From NCBI GenBank assembly GCA_020425915.1, contig JAGQQZ010000301.1, positions 1 through 7,235 on the forward strand: a stretch of 7,235 nucleotides of DNA, given 5' to 3'. Positions 1 through 7,043 of this stretch are shown here, piece after piece. The position numbers were made by a program, and so were the translations under genes. Position 1 is the first letter of the stretch. Each line of letters starts with the position of its first letter. The stretch comes from Planctomycetota bacterium (GTDB lineage Bacteria; Planctomycetota; UBA1135; UBA2386). Below the pieces are notes generated by a model. It was not told where the DNA came from. It ran no database searches and saw only the letters and a program-made list of their open reading frames with translations.

Positions 1-1144
1 CGGAGAGGAGTGCGCGCGCCGCGTCGATCGGAGTGCAGATCGCGGGAGGCTCCGGACGAGTGAGCTGCTCGAGCCGTGCTTCGTCGAGCAACAGCATGGC
101 CAGGTCACCCGGATCGCACGGCGCGAAGAACGCGGTCGAGTCCGGTGCCGCGTGCTCGCGGTACGACGGCAGGTCGGCCGCAATGACCGGTAGGCCGAGG
201 CACTGCGCTTCGTCGAGCGTCAGGCCGTACGACTCGTGGCACATCGAGGGCAGGACCGCGTAGTCGGCTTCGATGGTCGCGAGGTCCTCGGGCGAGAAAG
301 CGCCGTGCAAGACGACCGGCATGTCCTTGGCACGCGCCTCGAGTCGGTCACGGTAGGCCGGATCGTGTGCGGCGCCGAAGACGTCGAGGGTCCAGCCGCC
401 GCCGACGGAGAACATCGCGTCCAGCACGAGGTCCAGTCCCTTCTCGGGGTACAGCGAACCCCAGGTCACGAGCCGCTTGCCGCGCTTCGGTGGTTCGGGC
501 AGGCGCGCGGGGACCTGCAGCAGCGGCGGAGCACTCGTGCGGATCGGACCGAGTTCGGCGCTGGCCGTCGACTGCAACCCAGCGGCGTGGGAGGCACACG
601 GCGCGTACCGAAGATGCGCTGCCGCGAACTCGTCGGCGAAGTCGTCCCGATGGTCGGCGAACGCGTTCGCACGCTCGGTCGCGCCCAGGAAGTCGTCGGT
701 TTCCGGTAGCGTCGGCGTGTCGTCCCCGAACCGGCGCACGGGTGAGGCGAAGGTCGAGAAGAAGTCGTGTCCGGTCACCGCGACCACCGCGCCCGCCTCG
801 CGCGCGCGCCGCGCGAGGTCCGACGTCAATCGGATCCAATGGTGCACGTGGACGACGTCGGGCGCCTCCCGCGCGAGGAGCTCGTCGAACGTCGCGCCGA
901 CCAGCGGCGACCATGTCTTGTACCAGGACTCGTAGAACAGGTCCTCCCGGTGCAGTCTCAGAACGCGCAGGCCATCGACGTCGAACTCGTCGACGCGCGT
1001 GCTCGACGCCGGTTCGATCGAGCCGCAGACGACGGTCACCGCGTGGCCATCCGCGGCCATCGCGCGCGCGAGCGCTTCGACCGTACGCTCGGTGCCGCCC
1101 GTGAGCTCGGGAGCGAAACCGTGGACGACGTGCCAGACCTTCAC
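1..1144 (-). CDS. GT4 family glycosyltransferase (C-terminus cut by window edge)
   Basis: This is a retaining GT4 (GT-B fold) glycosyltransferase that would transfer a sugar from a nucleotide-sugar donor to a growing glycan at the inner membrane face. I translated 381 residues without a stop before the left edge. The start is GTG at 1144-1142 and the protein begins MKVWHVVHGFAPELTGG. Seen in the sequence: the N-terminal glycine loop GGTER (residues 16-20), a DVVHVHHW strand (about 96-103), TGHDFF (124-129), the inter-domain LVTWGSLYPEKG segment (225-236) where the C-terminal Rossmann domain begins, and the EX7E motif of GT4 donor sites, E304-SYGLTLD-E312, followed by GLPVI. GT4 enzymes are usually 350-420 residues, so only a short tail should be missing. 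The start overlaps the stop of the upstream GT2 gene as GTGA (4 bases), with a G-rich stretch just upstream, so translation is probably coupled. The family is secure; donor and acceptor cannot be told. Confidence 0.9.
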   Translation of the reverse strand, partial: MKVWHVVHGFAPELTGGTERTVEALARAMAADGHAVTVVCGSIEPASSTRVDEFDVDGLRVLRLHREDLFYESWYKTWSPLVGATFDELLAREAPDVVHVHHWIRLTSDLARRAREAGAVVAVTGHDFFSTFASPVRRFGDDTPTLPETDDFLGATERANAFADHRDDFADEFAAAHLRYAPCASHAAGLQSTASAELGPIRTSAPPLLQVPARLPEPPKRGKRLVTWGSLYPEKGLDLVLDAMFSVGGGWTLDVFGAAHDPAYRDRLEARAKDMPVVLHGAFSPEDLATIEADYAVLPSMCHESYGLTLDEAQCLGLPVIAADLPSYREHAAPDSTAFFAPCDPGDLAMLLLDEARLEQLTRPEPPAICTPIDAARALLS

Positions 1145-2073
1145 GCCTCACCCCGCGGTTGGAGCCGATCGACGTCGGCCGCCGTGATCCGATGGCCGAG
1201 GAGACCGGCGACGATCCCTCGCCCCTTCGCCATCGCTCCGCGAACTCCGGTCCCGGACACGAACGCAAGGGGCCACAACAGACACTCGAACAACAGGAAC
1301 GCGGCCCACGACGACCACGTTCCGTACCTGCGGAGGTAGCGCACCGTGTTGACCCCCATCATGTACTTGCGCAGCGGCGACCGTCCGCCTCCCGACGAAC
1401 GACTCGGATCGTGGACGATCGACACCCACGGCAACCACACGCTCTTCTGCCCCACCGCGCGCAGTCGGTGGCCGAGGTCGACGTCCTCCCAGTACATGAA
1501 GTAGTCCTCGTCCAGACCGCCGGCTCGCTGCAGTGAATCGAGCCGGAACAGGGCGCAGGCCCCCGGCAGGAACTCGACCTCCTCCGGGCCCGCGGTCCGC
1601 GGCGCGGGCTCACCGCCCTGGTTGCGCAAGTAGACCAGGTTCGGCCGGAACGCGACGCCACCGCCTTGGCTCCACGCCCTCCCGTCGGTGTCGACGATCG
1701 TCGGGCCGACGGCGCCGACCGCGGGGTCGTTCTCGAGCACGTCGACGAGCGGCGACAGGCTGCCCGCCGGGATGCGCACGTCGTTGTTGAGGAACAGGAC
1801 GAACTCCGCGCCTCGTTCAGCGGCCCAAGCGATGCCACGGTTGAGCGCTGCGCAGTAGCCGAGGTTTCGCTCGAACACGAGACAGTCCGTGTTCGGATCG
1901 AACTCAGCCGCGACCTGCAGCCGCTGCGCGGAGTCATCACCCGAGCCGTTGTCGATCAACAACGTGTGTAGCCCCGGCTGTTCGAGCGCCCGCAGGTCCT
2001 CGAGCACTCGCAGGGTCTCGGTCGGCAACCGCCAGTTGAGCACGAGCGCGACCAGGCGCGGTCGATCAGCCAC
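1141..2073 (-). CDS. GT2 family glycosyltransferase, rhamnosyltransferase-like (COG1216 type)
   Basis: This is an inverting GT-A fold glycosyltransferase of about 310 residues, acting at the cytoplasmic membrane face in surface glycan assembly. With the GTG start at 2073 the protein begins MADRPRLVALVLNW, which puts the first beta strand where GT2 enzymes have it. Seen: the nucleotide-binding IDNGSGDDS (residues 40-48), RNLGYCAALNRGI (69-81), the DXD-like metal site LNNDV (95-99), LPGACALFR (169-177), the acceptor/catalytic segment GGLDEDYFMYWEDVDLGHR (185-203) with E196-D197, and VHDPS (220-224). A hydrophobic stretch at about 257-275 may associate with the membrane. The pattern matches COG1216 enzymes such as WbbL/RfbF-like rhamnosyltransferases, but the sugar is not determined. 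The GTG is preceded by AGGGGG (2083-2078) at 4 bases' distance and overlaps the preceding gene by 8 bases. In-frame alternative starts (TTG at 2106, GTG at 2091) would lengthen the overlap and add residues with no family match. The gene's end overlaps the GT4 start by 4 bases. Confidence 0.9.
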   Translation of the reverse strand: MADRPRLVALVLNWRLPTETLRVLEDLRALEQPGLHTLLIDNGSGDDSAQRLQVAAEFDPNTDCLVFERNLGYCAALNRGIAWAAERGAEFVLFLNNDVRIPAGSLSPLVDVLENDPAVGAVGPTIVDTDGRAWSQGGGVAFRPNLVYLRNQGGEPAPRTAGPEEVEFLPGACALFRLDSLQRAGGLDEDYFMYWEDVDLGHRLRAVGQKSVWLPWVSIVHDPSRSSGGGRSPLRKYMMGVNTVRYLRRYGTWSSWAAFLLFECLLWPLAFVSGTGVRGAMAKGRGIVAGLLGHRITAADVDRLQPRGEA

Positions 2074-3124
2074 AGATCCCCCTGACGACACGCCAGTACA
2101 GCGCAAACCCTCGGTCGCTCGTCCGGCGCAACCAAGCCTTGAAACCCCGGTCCGCGAGTCCCGGATTGGCGGTCATCGGTAGCGCGACGAGCAGGTCTCG
2201 ATCGGGCCGCACGCGGATCGACTGCACCGGGCGTCGTCGTCGCAAGATGGCCGGGAACGCCAGCAGCGCGGCGAAGTGGCCCCGCAGAGCCGCGATCGCG
2301 TGCCCCCGACTGACCGCGAAACCGAAGTACAGCCCGGCGTAGGCGAGCTGCGCGGGAAGGGTGAACAGCAGCGTCCGCCAACGCATGCAGGCGCCGAGCA
2401 CGAACCAACGGTTGCGGCAGTGCAGGAAGGTGCGACGCGCCGGGTACGGCGCTTCGGCCGATCGCACCGACAGCCCCACCGTTCCGCCGAGGTGGAGGCA
2501 GCGCGCCTCGGGCGCGAGCCGGATGTCGTGCCCGCACATGCGGACGCGCCAACTGAACTCGTTGTCCTCGTAGAGGATGAACATCTTCTCGTCGAATCCG
2601 CCCACGGCACGATAGACGCTGCGCCGGGTCAGGAAGCACAGCGCGATCGCCGCTCCAACGGGTCCCGAAGGCGCCGTCGCCGACGACAACGGTCGGAACC
2701 AGTTGTGTAGCACGAGCGTGCCGAGGAAGTGCAGGTCGGCGTGGTCGTAGTGGACCCGATCGGGGTCGTCGCCGCACAAGCTGCGCGCCTGGACGATCGC
2801 CGTCTCGGGCGCTCCGTCGAGCTCGGCGCGCAGCGTGGCGAGCGCGCCGGGCTGCAGCACGACGTCGTTGTCGAGCAACAAGCAGGTCTCGTTCGACGCC
2901 GCGTCGACGCCGAGATTACGCGCCCGCGCAGGTCCTCGATTGTCGCCCGCATCCAGGATGCGCACGGCCGGATAGTGCGCCGCCACCCACGCCGTCGAAC
3001 CGTCGTCACTCGCGTTGTCGACGAGCAGAACCTCTTCTGGCGCCGGATCTTGCGCGTGCAGCGCGGCAAGGCAGTCCGGCAGGTACGCGAGGCCGTTGAA
3101 GTTGACGACGATGGCGGAGATCAC
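2066..3124 (-). CDS. GT2 family glycosyltransferase, first gene of the operon
   Basis: This is a second inverting GT-A glycosyltransferase, 352 residues if it starts at GTG 3124, giving MISAIVVNFNGLAYLPDCL, a typical GT2 opening strand. Seen: VDNASDDGS (residues 35-43), NRGPARARNLG (62-72), the DXD-like LLDNDV (83-88), GGFDEKMFILYEDNEFSWR (175-193) with the E186-D187 pair where family members hold the catalytic base, HCRNRW (235-240), and a hydrophobic segment at about 251-275 that may anchor the C-terminal part to the membrane. The basic C-terminus (RRRRPVQSIRVRPDR, about 295-309) would lie in the cytoplasm. The open frame extends back to position 3331, but the extra N-terminal residues look like translated intergenic DNA. 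GTG at 3148 (adding eight residues, MSGYDPQL) is the main competing start. Neither start has a clear Shine-Dalgarno sequence. The gene overlaps the next GT2 gene by 8 bases and heads the glycosyltransferase operon. The family is secure; substrate is unknown. Confidence 0.88.
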   Translation of the reverse strand: MISAIVVNFNGLAYLPDCLAALHAQDPAPEEVLLVDNASDDGSTAWVAAHYPAVRILDAGDNRGPARARNLGVDAASNETCLLLDNDVVLQPGALATLRAELDGAPETAIVQARSLCGDDPDRVHYDHADLHFLGTLVLHNWFRPLSSATAPSGPVGAAIALCFLTRRSVYRAVGGFDEKMFILYEDNEFSWRVRMCGHDIRLAPEARCLHLGGTVGLSVRSAEAPYPARRTFLHCRNRWFVLGACMRWRTLLFTLPAQLAYAGLYFGFAVSRGHAIAALRGHFAALLAFPAILRRRRPVQSIRVRPDRDLLVALPMTANPGLADRGFKAWLRRTSDRGFALYWRVVRGICG

Positions 3125-3133
3125 GAGCTGAGG

Positions 3134-3139
3134 ATCGTA
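3134..3139 (-). promoter_or_regulatory. candidate -10 element for the glycosyltransferase operon
   Basis: Read on the minus strand this is TACGAT, which fits the TANNNT core of a bacterial -10 box. It ends 9 bases before the GTG at 3124. That spacing would start transcription at or next to the start codon, as in leaderless genes of GC-rich bacteria, and would explain the lack of a Shine-Dalgarno sequence. No convincing -35 box is seen. A six-base match is weak evidence, and if translation starts at 3148 this lies inside the gene. Confidence 0.25.
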
Positions 3140-3248
3140 GCCCGACACGGTGCGAGCACGTGCACCGGATCGTCGTTCCGCGGGCCGCGAAAAAAGCTGC
3201 GCGCGCGTCGCGAGGTGATCGACGACGTCAGGTTCCCATGCCAAGGGA

Positions 3249-3265
3249 GTGCGATCGGATCGCAC
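3249..3265. repeat. perfect 17-base inverted repeat, possible operator
   Basis: The arms gtgcgatc (3249-3256) and gatcgcac (3258-3265) are exact reverse complements around a single central base. A near-continuous dyad of this size between divergent genes is what a dimeric helix-turn-helix repressor binds, and the one-base spacer is too short for a stable RNA hairpin loop. No regulator gene is present in the window, so the protein that would bind it is unknown. Chance occurrence somewhere in a 300-base GC-rich region is possible but not very likely. Confidence 0.4.
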
Positions 3266-3365
3266 CGTGACTTGCCGCACGAGACCAATTGAGAGGCGGC
3301 CACCGCGCGACGAAAACAGTGGCTCGGCCATGAAATTTCCGAGCCCCCCAAGCTTCCTTGGTCGT

Positions 3366-3388
3366 AACGCGGCGAGACCTGCCGCGTT
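3366..3388. repeat. perfect 8-base inverted repeat upstream of the exported-protein operon
   Basis: The arms aacgcggc (3366-3373) and gccgcgtt (3381-3388) are exact reverse complements separated by the seven bases gagacct. The element lies 39 bases before the ATG at 3428. If transcription starts upstream, it would form a GC-rich stem-loop in the 5' untranslated region; if transcription starts downstream, it is placed like an activator or repressor site. It has no following T run, so a terminator is unlikely. Confidence 0.4.
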
Positions 3389-3427
3389 CGATGCGGGTTT
3401 ACGGTCCGCCGCCCCTCAAGCTCAACC

Positions 3428-5908
3428 ATGGTTCGACTCCACCTGCGGTGTGCCGTCGCGGCGCTACTCCTGCCCATGGGCCTCGCGGCCCAGTTCGTGA
3501 CCACCGACGCCGACAAGGCGACGACGCTCCCCGTCACGATCATCGGGTCCAACGGCACCTACAACGGAGCAGCGGCGTACTTCGTCACCGACGAACAAGT
3601 CTGGACCGACGGTACGTTCCAGGTCCAGAACGGCACGAGCGGTCGCTGCGACCTCGTGATCGACAACGGCGGCACACTGCGGATCGAGGACTCGTCCCTG
3701 CAGGTGCGCGGCAACATCTGGTTTCGTGAGGGTGGCACGCTGCAGCTGATCCGCACCGACTGCACGCTGCGCAACTCGTATCCGCGACAGTACAACTACG
3801 AATGGGAAGGGGGCCACCTCTACACCAAGAGGTGCACGATCGGCGGCTACGACAACGGCTCGTCGCAGATCACGAACTTCTGGCTGAACCGCGGCTTCTG
3901 GACGCTCCGCGACACGGTCGTGCAGCACTCGGGGGGCATCCTGCTCGGCTACCTCGGCCACCTGCCCGGCATGCAGGGTGGCAGCCTCGACGCCGACGGA
4001 CTCGTGGCCGGGATCGCGTCGGACGCGGTCGTCATGCTCGGACGCGGAGACGCGACGGTCCGCAACAGCCGGTTCCCGATCAAGATGGACCTGTACGCGA
4101 CGCAGGGCGGGACCGTCGACCTCGACCTGCAGCACGACACGACGATCGACCACCGAGTCTACGGCGACGCGAACGTGCACGACACGTTCTACAACGCGCC
4201 CGTCACGGCGCACATCCCGGGCTCGCCCTGGCGTCTCGAACTCGTCAACACCTCGGTCGTCGACTGGGCGGTCGCGATCAACGAGGTCCGCCCGAACAAC
4301 CCGGCCTTGGACATTCGCTTGCACAACGCGAGCAAGGTGAACCTCCGGGTCATGGGCCACGACCTGACCGGATCCCCGACGCTCAGCGGACCATGGCGCA
4401 GCTACTACCCGGCGCCGATGCCGCTGCCCGGGCTGCCGGCCTCGCAAGCACCGGGCGAGCACGGGATCCCGCCAGGCTGTTCGATCACGATCGGCAACGC
4501 GACGTTCAGCGCGCCGTCCAACCAGTGGGCCTATCCGACCGACTGGGCGTTCAACTTCTGGGGCGACTCGACGAACTTCACGATCTCGGGGAGCATGCGG
4601 ATCGGCGAGCTGTTCATGGACGACGCGGCACGCGTCACGCTCCAAGGGTCGGGGGAGTACAACGCGGGAATCCTCGCGCAGACGTTCGACATCAACGGGC
4701 TGGCGAACCTCACGATTCGCAACGCGACGATCGGCAACGCCGGCTCCGGGTTCCAGGCCGCGATCACTTCCTACGGCCGCGCTTCGGTCACGCTCGACAA
4801 CGTCACGACCCAATCCGTGCTGCTCCGCACGGCGCGCGGACTCTGGTGGCCGCACCAGGGCGTGAATCTCGCGACGATCGACATGTCGAACTACCTCGAG
4901 GAAGGAGACCTCGGTCTGCAGAGCGCACACTCGGGTTCGATCACGATCCACGACGCGTCGACGACGCAGAACACCGACCTCCAGAACCTCGACTTCGAGG
5001 GAGCCGTACAAGGAGGCCGCCCCGACTACTGGGCGGTCTCGAACGTGAGCGGCTACCAATCGGCGACGCACCGTGCTGGTGCGTCGTCGTTCACGTACGC
5101 GAGCAACAGCGGATCGGGCAGCATGCGCAAGCGGTTGACGATCCCTCCCGAGACCGACGTCGAGTTCGACGGCTGGATCCAACTGACGACCGCGACCAGC
5201 GGCGCCACCGTCAAGGCGTTCGTGCAGGGATCGTCCGGCAACCGCCGCGAAGTCACGCCGATGCTCGTCGTCGGCAGCTGGGCCTACTTCTGCACCGGCG
5301 CCTACGTCGTCCGCAGCAACGACACGTGGGTCGAACTCGGCGTCGAGCACGCCGGTGGTAGCGCCTACCACGAGATGCGCTGCGACGCCTTCCAGGTCCG
5401 GACCTCGAGTTGGTGGGAGGACGACAACCTCGGCAACCTCGCGTTCGAGGACGACCGCATCGGCGAGATCCCCGGTCTGGACGAGAGTGGCAACGGTCCG
5501 AATCACTGGCACAACTGGCGGACGTTCGCCCAGATCGAGACCAACGACCTGCGCCCCGGCACGTCGGGAAGCCGCGCGATGCGCATCTCGACACTGACGC
5601 TGTCCTCGCAGCTCCACAAACGACTGTCGTTCATCGAGCCCGGCCAGACGATCCGATTCCGCGGTTGGGTCAAGCCGCTGAACGGCACCGCCGACCCGGT
5701 CAAGGTCATCGTCAGCGAGTACGACTCGAACTGGTGGGACCTCAACTACGGCAACAACGCCGGCGTCGTGCTCTCCGGGTCGACGTGGCAGTCGTTCGAC
5801 CTCACCTACGTCGTCCCCGGCGGCTCGCTCAAGGCCGACGAGACTTCCCTGACCGTGTCGTCGAACGGCGCCTACCTGATCGACGACTTCTCGGTGGAGA
5901 TTCAATGA
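3428..5908 (+). CDS. secreted beta-helix protein with two tandem carbohydrate-binding-like modules
   Basis: This is an 826-residue exported protein of unknown substrate. Residues 1-21 form a Sec signal peptide: basic MVRLHLR, hydrophobic core AVAALLLPMGLA, likely cleavage after A21 before QFV. Residues about 75-515 carry repeated short strands such as TLRIEDSS (83), WTLRDTVV (158), ATVRNSRF (209), SITIGNATF (352), RVTLQGSG (402), NLTIRNATI (427), SVTLDNVTT (453) and SITIHDAST (504), spaced about 25 residues or twice that in the last third, as in a right-handed parallel beta-helix. Residues 517-660 and 670-826 are two related jelly-roll modules like CBM4/9: each opens with N-L-x-F-E, then P-x-x-W, KRL, a GW strand (W583, W747) and a closing D-x-F-x-V strand. 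No lyase catalytic set could be recognised, so this may be a glycan-binding or structural surface protein and not an enzyme. The start has no clear Shine-Dalgarno sequence. The end overlaps the next gene by 4 bases. Confidence 0.85.
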   Translation: MVRLHLRCAVAALLLPMGLAAQFVTTDADKATTLPVTIIGSNGTYNGAAAYFVTDEQVWTDGTFQVQNGTSGRCDLVIDNGGTLRIEDSSLQVRGNIWFREGGTLQLIRTDCTLRNSYPRQYNYEWEGGHLYTKRCTIGGYDNGSSQITNFWLNRGFWTLRDTVVQHSGGILLGYLGHLPGMQGGSLDADGLVAGIASDAVVMLGRGDATVRNSRFPIKMDLYATQGGTVDLDLQHDTTIDHRVYGDANVHDTFYNAPVTAHIPGSPWRLELVNTSVVDWAVAINEVRPNNPALDIRLHNASKVNLRVMGHDLTGSPTLSGPWRSYYPAPMPLPGLPASQAPGEHGIPPGCSITIGNATFSAPSNQWAYPTDWAFNFWGDSTNFTISGSMRIGELFMDDAARVTLQGSGEYNAGILAQTFDINGLANLTIRNATIGNAGSGFQAAITSYGRASVTLDNVTTQSVLLRTARGLWWPHQGVNLATIDMSNYLEEGDLGLQSAHSGSITIHDASTTQNTDLQNLDFEGAVQGGRPDYWAVSNVSGYQSATHRAGASSFTYASNSGSGSMRKRLTIPPETDVEFDGWIQLTTATSGATVKAFVQGSSGNRREVTPMLVVGSWAYFCTGAYVVRSNDTWVELGVEHAGGSAYHEMRCDAFQVRTSSWWEDDNLGNLAFEDDRIGEIPGLDESGNGPNHWHNWRTFAQIETNDLRPGTSGSRAMRISTLTLSSQLHKRLSFIEPGQTIRFRGWVKPLNGTADPVKVIVSEYDSNWWDLNYGNNAGVVLSGSTWQSFDLTYVVPGGSLKADETSLTVSSNGAYLIDDFSVEIQ
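5896..5899 (+). promoter_or_regulatory. ribosome binding site inside the end of the upstream gene
   Basis: GGAG lies 5 bases before the ATG at 5905, within the last codons of the beta-helix gene. It supports initiation at 5905 and not at an earlier in-frame codon, and fits re-initiation across the ATGA junction. Confidence 0.6.
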
Positions 5909-7020
5909 TCCGTCCCCTGCTCGCGCTCGCAGCCACACTCGTCCTCCCGGCGCTCGTCTCGGGCCAAGCGACTCGCGTCTGGCCTTCCGTCTACCAGACC
6001 CAGGCCGGCGAAGGCGCGATGAGCGCGCCGTTCACGCTCAACCCCGGTCAGATCCGGAACGACGCCCGGTCGATCACCACGATCGACGCGCAGTCCCTGC
6101 CGTTCGGCCCGGGCAGCGTCATCAACGAACTCGCGTTCCGTCGCGACACGCTCGACGCACAGACCTACGGCGCGGTCACCGGCTACTGCGAGGTCTACAT
6201 CGGTGTCGTCGAGAACGGCATGCTTCCGACCGGCAACGCACGCTGGCTCATGCGGGACGCGAAGAAGGTGTTCGCCGGGAACCTCTCGATACCCGCCGCA
6301 TCCCGACCGAGTTCGGGCACCGCCCCGTTCTCGCTCGTGATCCCGTTCCAGTCGACCTGGACCTACCCTGGCGGCGACCTCGGCTTCGAGGTCAGCTGGG
6401 TCGACTCCGCCGGCAACAAGTGGCGGCGCGACGCCGTCGAGATCGAGGATCGTGTCGACGGCACGTTTTCGAACGTCGGTGGACACGGCATGTTCGGCAC
6501 GCACGACTATGCGCCGATGCAGTGGATCGATCCCGGTGAAGCCGTGCCGGGTGGCCAACTCACGTTCCATCTGGAGGGCGCCCCGCCAGAGCGCCCGTTC
6601 GGATCCGCCGTCCACTACCTCGGCCAACTCCGTTCCCAGCCCATCCAACTCCAGCAGCACCCCTACGTGGGCGGCGAGTTCTGGATCGAACCGTTCCTCT
6701 CGCGACTGCTGTTGACGAGCGATCACGCGAGTGAGTACGCGCGCGCGACCGTGAGTTGGAATCTCAACAACGACCCCGCCCTGTCCGGGATCGTGTTCGC
6801 ATCCCAGTGGCTGGTCCTCGATGCGCACCAGAACGTCCGCATCCCGGTTCTTCCATCGGACGCGATGACGGTGGAGGTCGGTTCCGCGTCGACGACGGAT
6901 CACATCGCCTACGGCCGCTCGCTCTGGGCCTACGGCAAGGGATCGAACCGCAACCAGGCGCTGCAGCGCGGTCCGCGCAACTACGTGCCGGTCACCCGGT
7001 TCGGCGGGACCTTCCAGTAG
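5905..7020 (+). CDS. secreted two-domain beta-rich protein of planctomycete type, function unknown
   Basis: This is a 371-residue exported protein. Residues 1-20 form a signal peptide (MIRPLL, a hydrophobic core ATLVLPALV, then SG before Q21). The mature N-terminal domain (about 22-190) has an INELAFRRD strand (73-81), a YCEVYIGVV strand (94-102) and a PFSLVIPFQSTWTYPGGDLGFEVSW block (141-165). The C-terminal domain (about 217-327) has QLTFHLEGAPPERPFG, LLLTSD and FASQWLVLDAHQN followed by V-x-V-G. I recognise this layout from many secreted Planctomycetota proteins of unknown function. A tail at 328-371, rich in R, N, Q and aromatic residues, extends beyond the usual domain end. The single visible cysteine (C95) rules out an internal disulphide. 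The ATG overlaps the TGA of the beta-helix gene and has its own GGAG, so the two are translated together and probably act together. No enzyme motif is seen. The long reading frame running upstream in this frame only shadows the preceding gene. Confidence 0.82.
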   Translation: MIRPLLALAATLVLPALVSGQATRVWPSVYQTQAGEGAMSAPFTLNPGQIRNDARSITTIDAQSLPFGPGSVINELAFRRDTLDAQTYGAVTGYCEVYIGVVENGMLPTGNARWLMRDAKKVFAGNLSIPAASRPSSGTAPFSLVIPFQSTWTYPGGDLGFEVSWVDSAGNKWRRDAVEIEDRVDGTFSNVGGHGMFGTHDYAPMQWIDPGEAVPGGQLTFHLEGAPPERPFGSAVHYLGQLRSQPIQLQQHPYVGGEFWIEPFLSRLLLTSDHASEYARATVSWNLNNDPALSGIVFASQWLVLDAHQNVRIPVLPSDAMTVEVGSASTTDHIAYGRSLWAYGKGSNRNQALQRGPRNYVPVTRFGGTFQ

Positions 7021-7043
7021 GCGCGACGGGGCTTTCCCGGTTT

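Larger units (their letters stand above)
3125..3427. promoter_or_regulatory. divergent intergenic region with several inverted repeats
   Basis: About 300 bases separate the GT operon, read leftwards, from the exported-protein genes, read rightwards. I see no gene here. Both operons must be transcribed from this stretch or just beyond it, so promoters and operators for both are expected. It holds two perfect 8-base inverted repeats (listed separately), a 6-base dyad cggtgc/gcaccg at 3148-3153 and 3162-3167 enclosing the palindrome gcacgtgc (3156-3163), and an A6 run near 3190, which is rare in such GC-rich DNA. TACGGT at 3400-3405 on the plus strand is a poor -10 candidate 22 bases before the ATG at 3428. 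No sequence resembling TTGACA at suitable spacing was found on either strand. Confidence 0.5.

Noticed and set aside
348..1268. A 306-residue minus-strand frame across the GT4 gene
   Set aside because: It is arginine- and glycine-rich without motifs. The adjacent frame from GTG 1144 gives an uninterrupted GT4 enzyme with the EX7E motif.
3183..3210. A6 run beside GC-rich sequence as an intrinsic terminator on the minus strand
   Set aside because: On the minus strand the T run is preceded by alternating GC with no clear loop-closing stem, and the small dyad ccgcgg/ccgcg lies on the wrong side of it.
3125..3331. N-terminal extension of the first glycosyltransferase up to position 3331
   Set aside because: The added residues have no GT2 counterpart and would cover the divergent promoter region, including the 17-base palindrome. 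GT2 enzymes normally begin at the strand encoded just after 3124.
3348..3361. Small dyad ccaag/cttgg upstream of the exported-protein operon
   Set aside because: Five-base arms with a four-base spacer are expected by chance in a region this long.
3802..5361. A 519-residue plus-strand frame inside the beta-helix gene
   Set aside because: It is a frame-shifted reading, rich in R, P, H and D, with no domain; the overlapping in-register gene is continuous.
3464..5938. An 824-residue open frame on the minus strand, opposite the beta-helix gene
   Set aside because: Its translation is an R/V/D/A-rich mixture with no motif or signal peptide. The plus-strand frame has a signal peptide, regular rungs and duplicated domains. 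Long antisense open frames are common where third codon positions are G or C.
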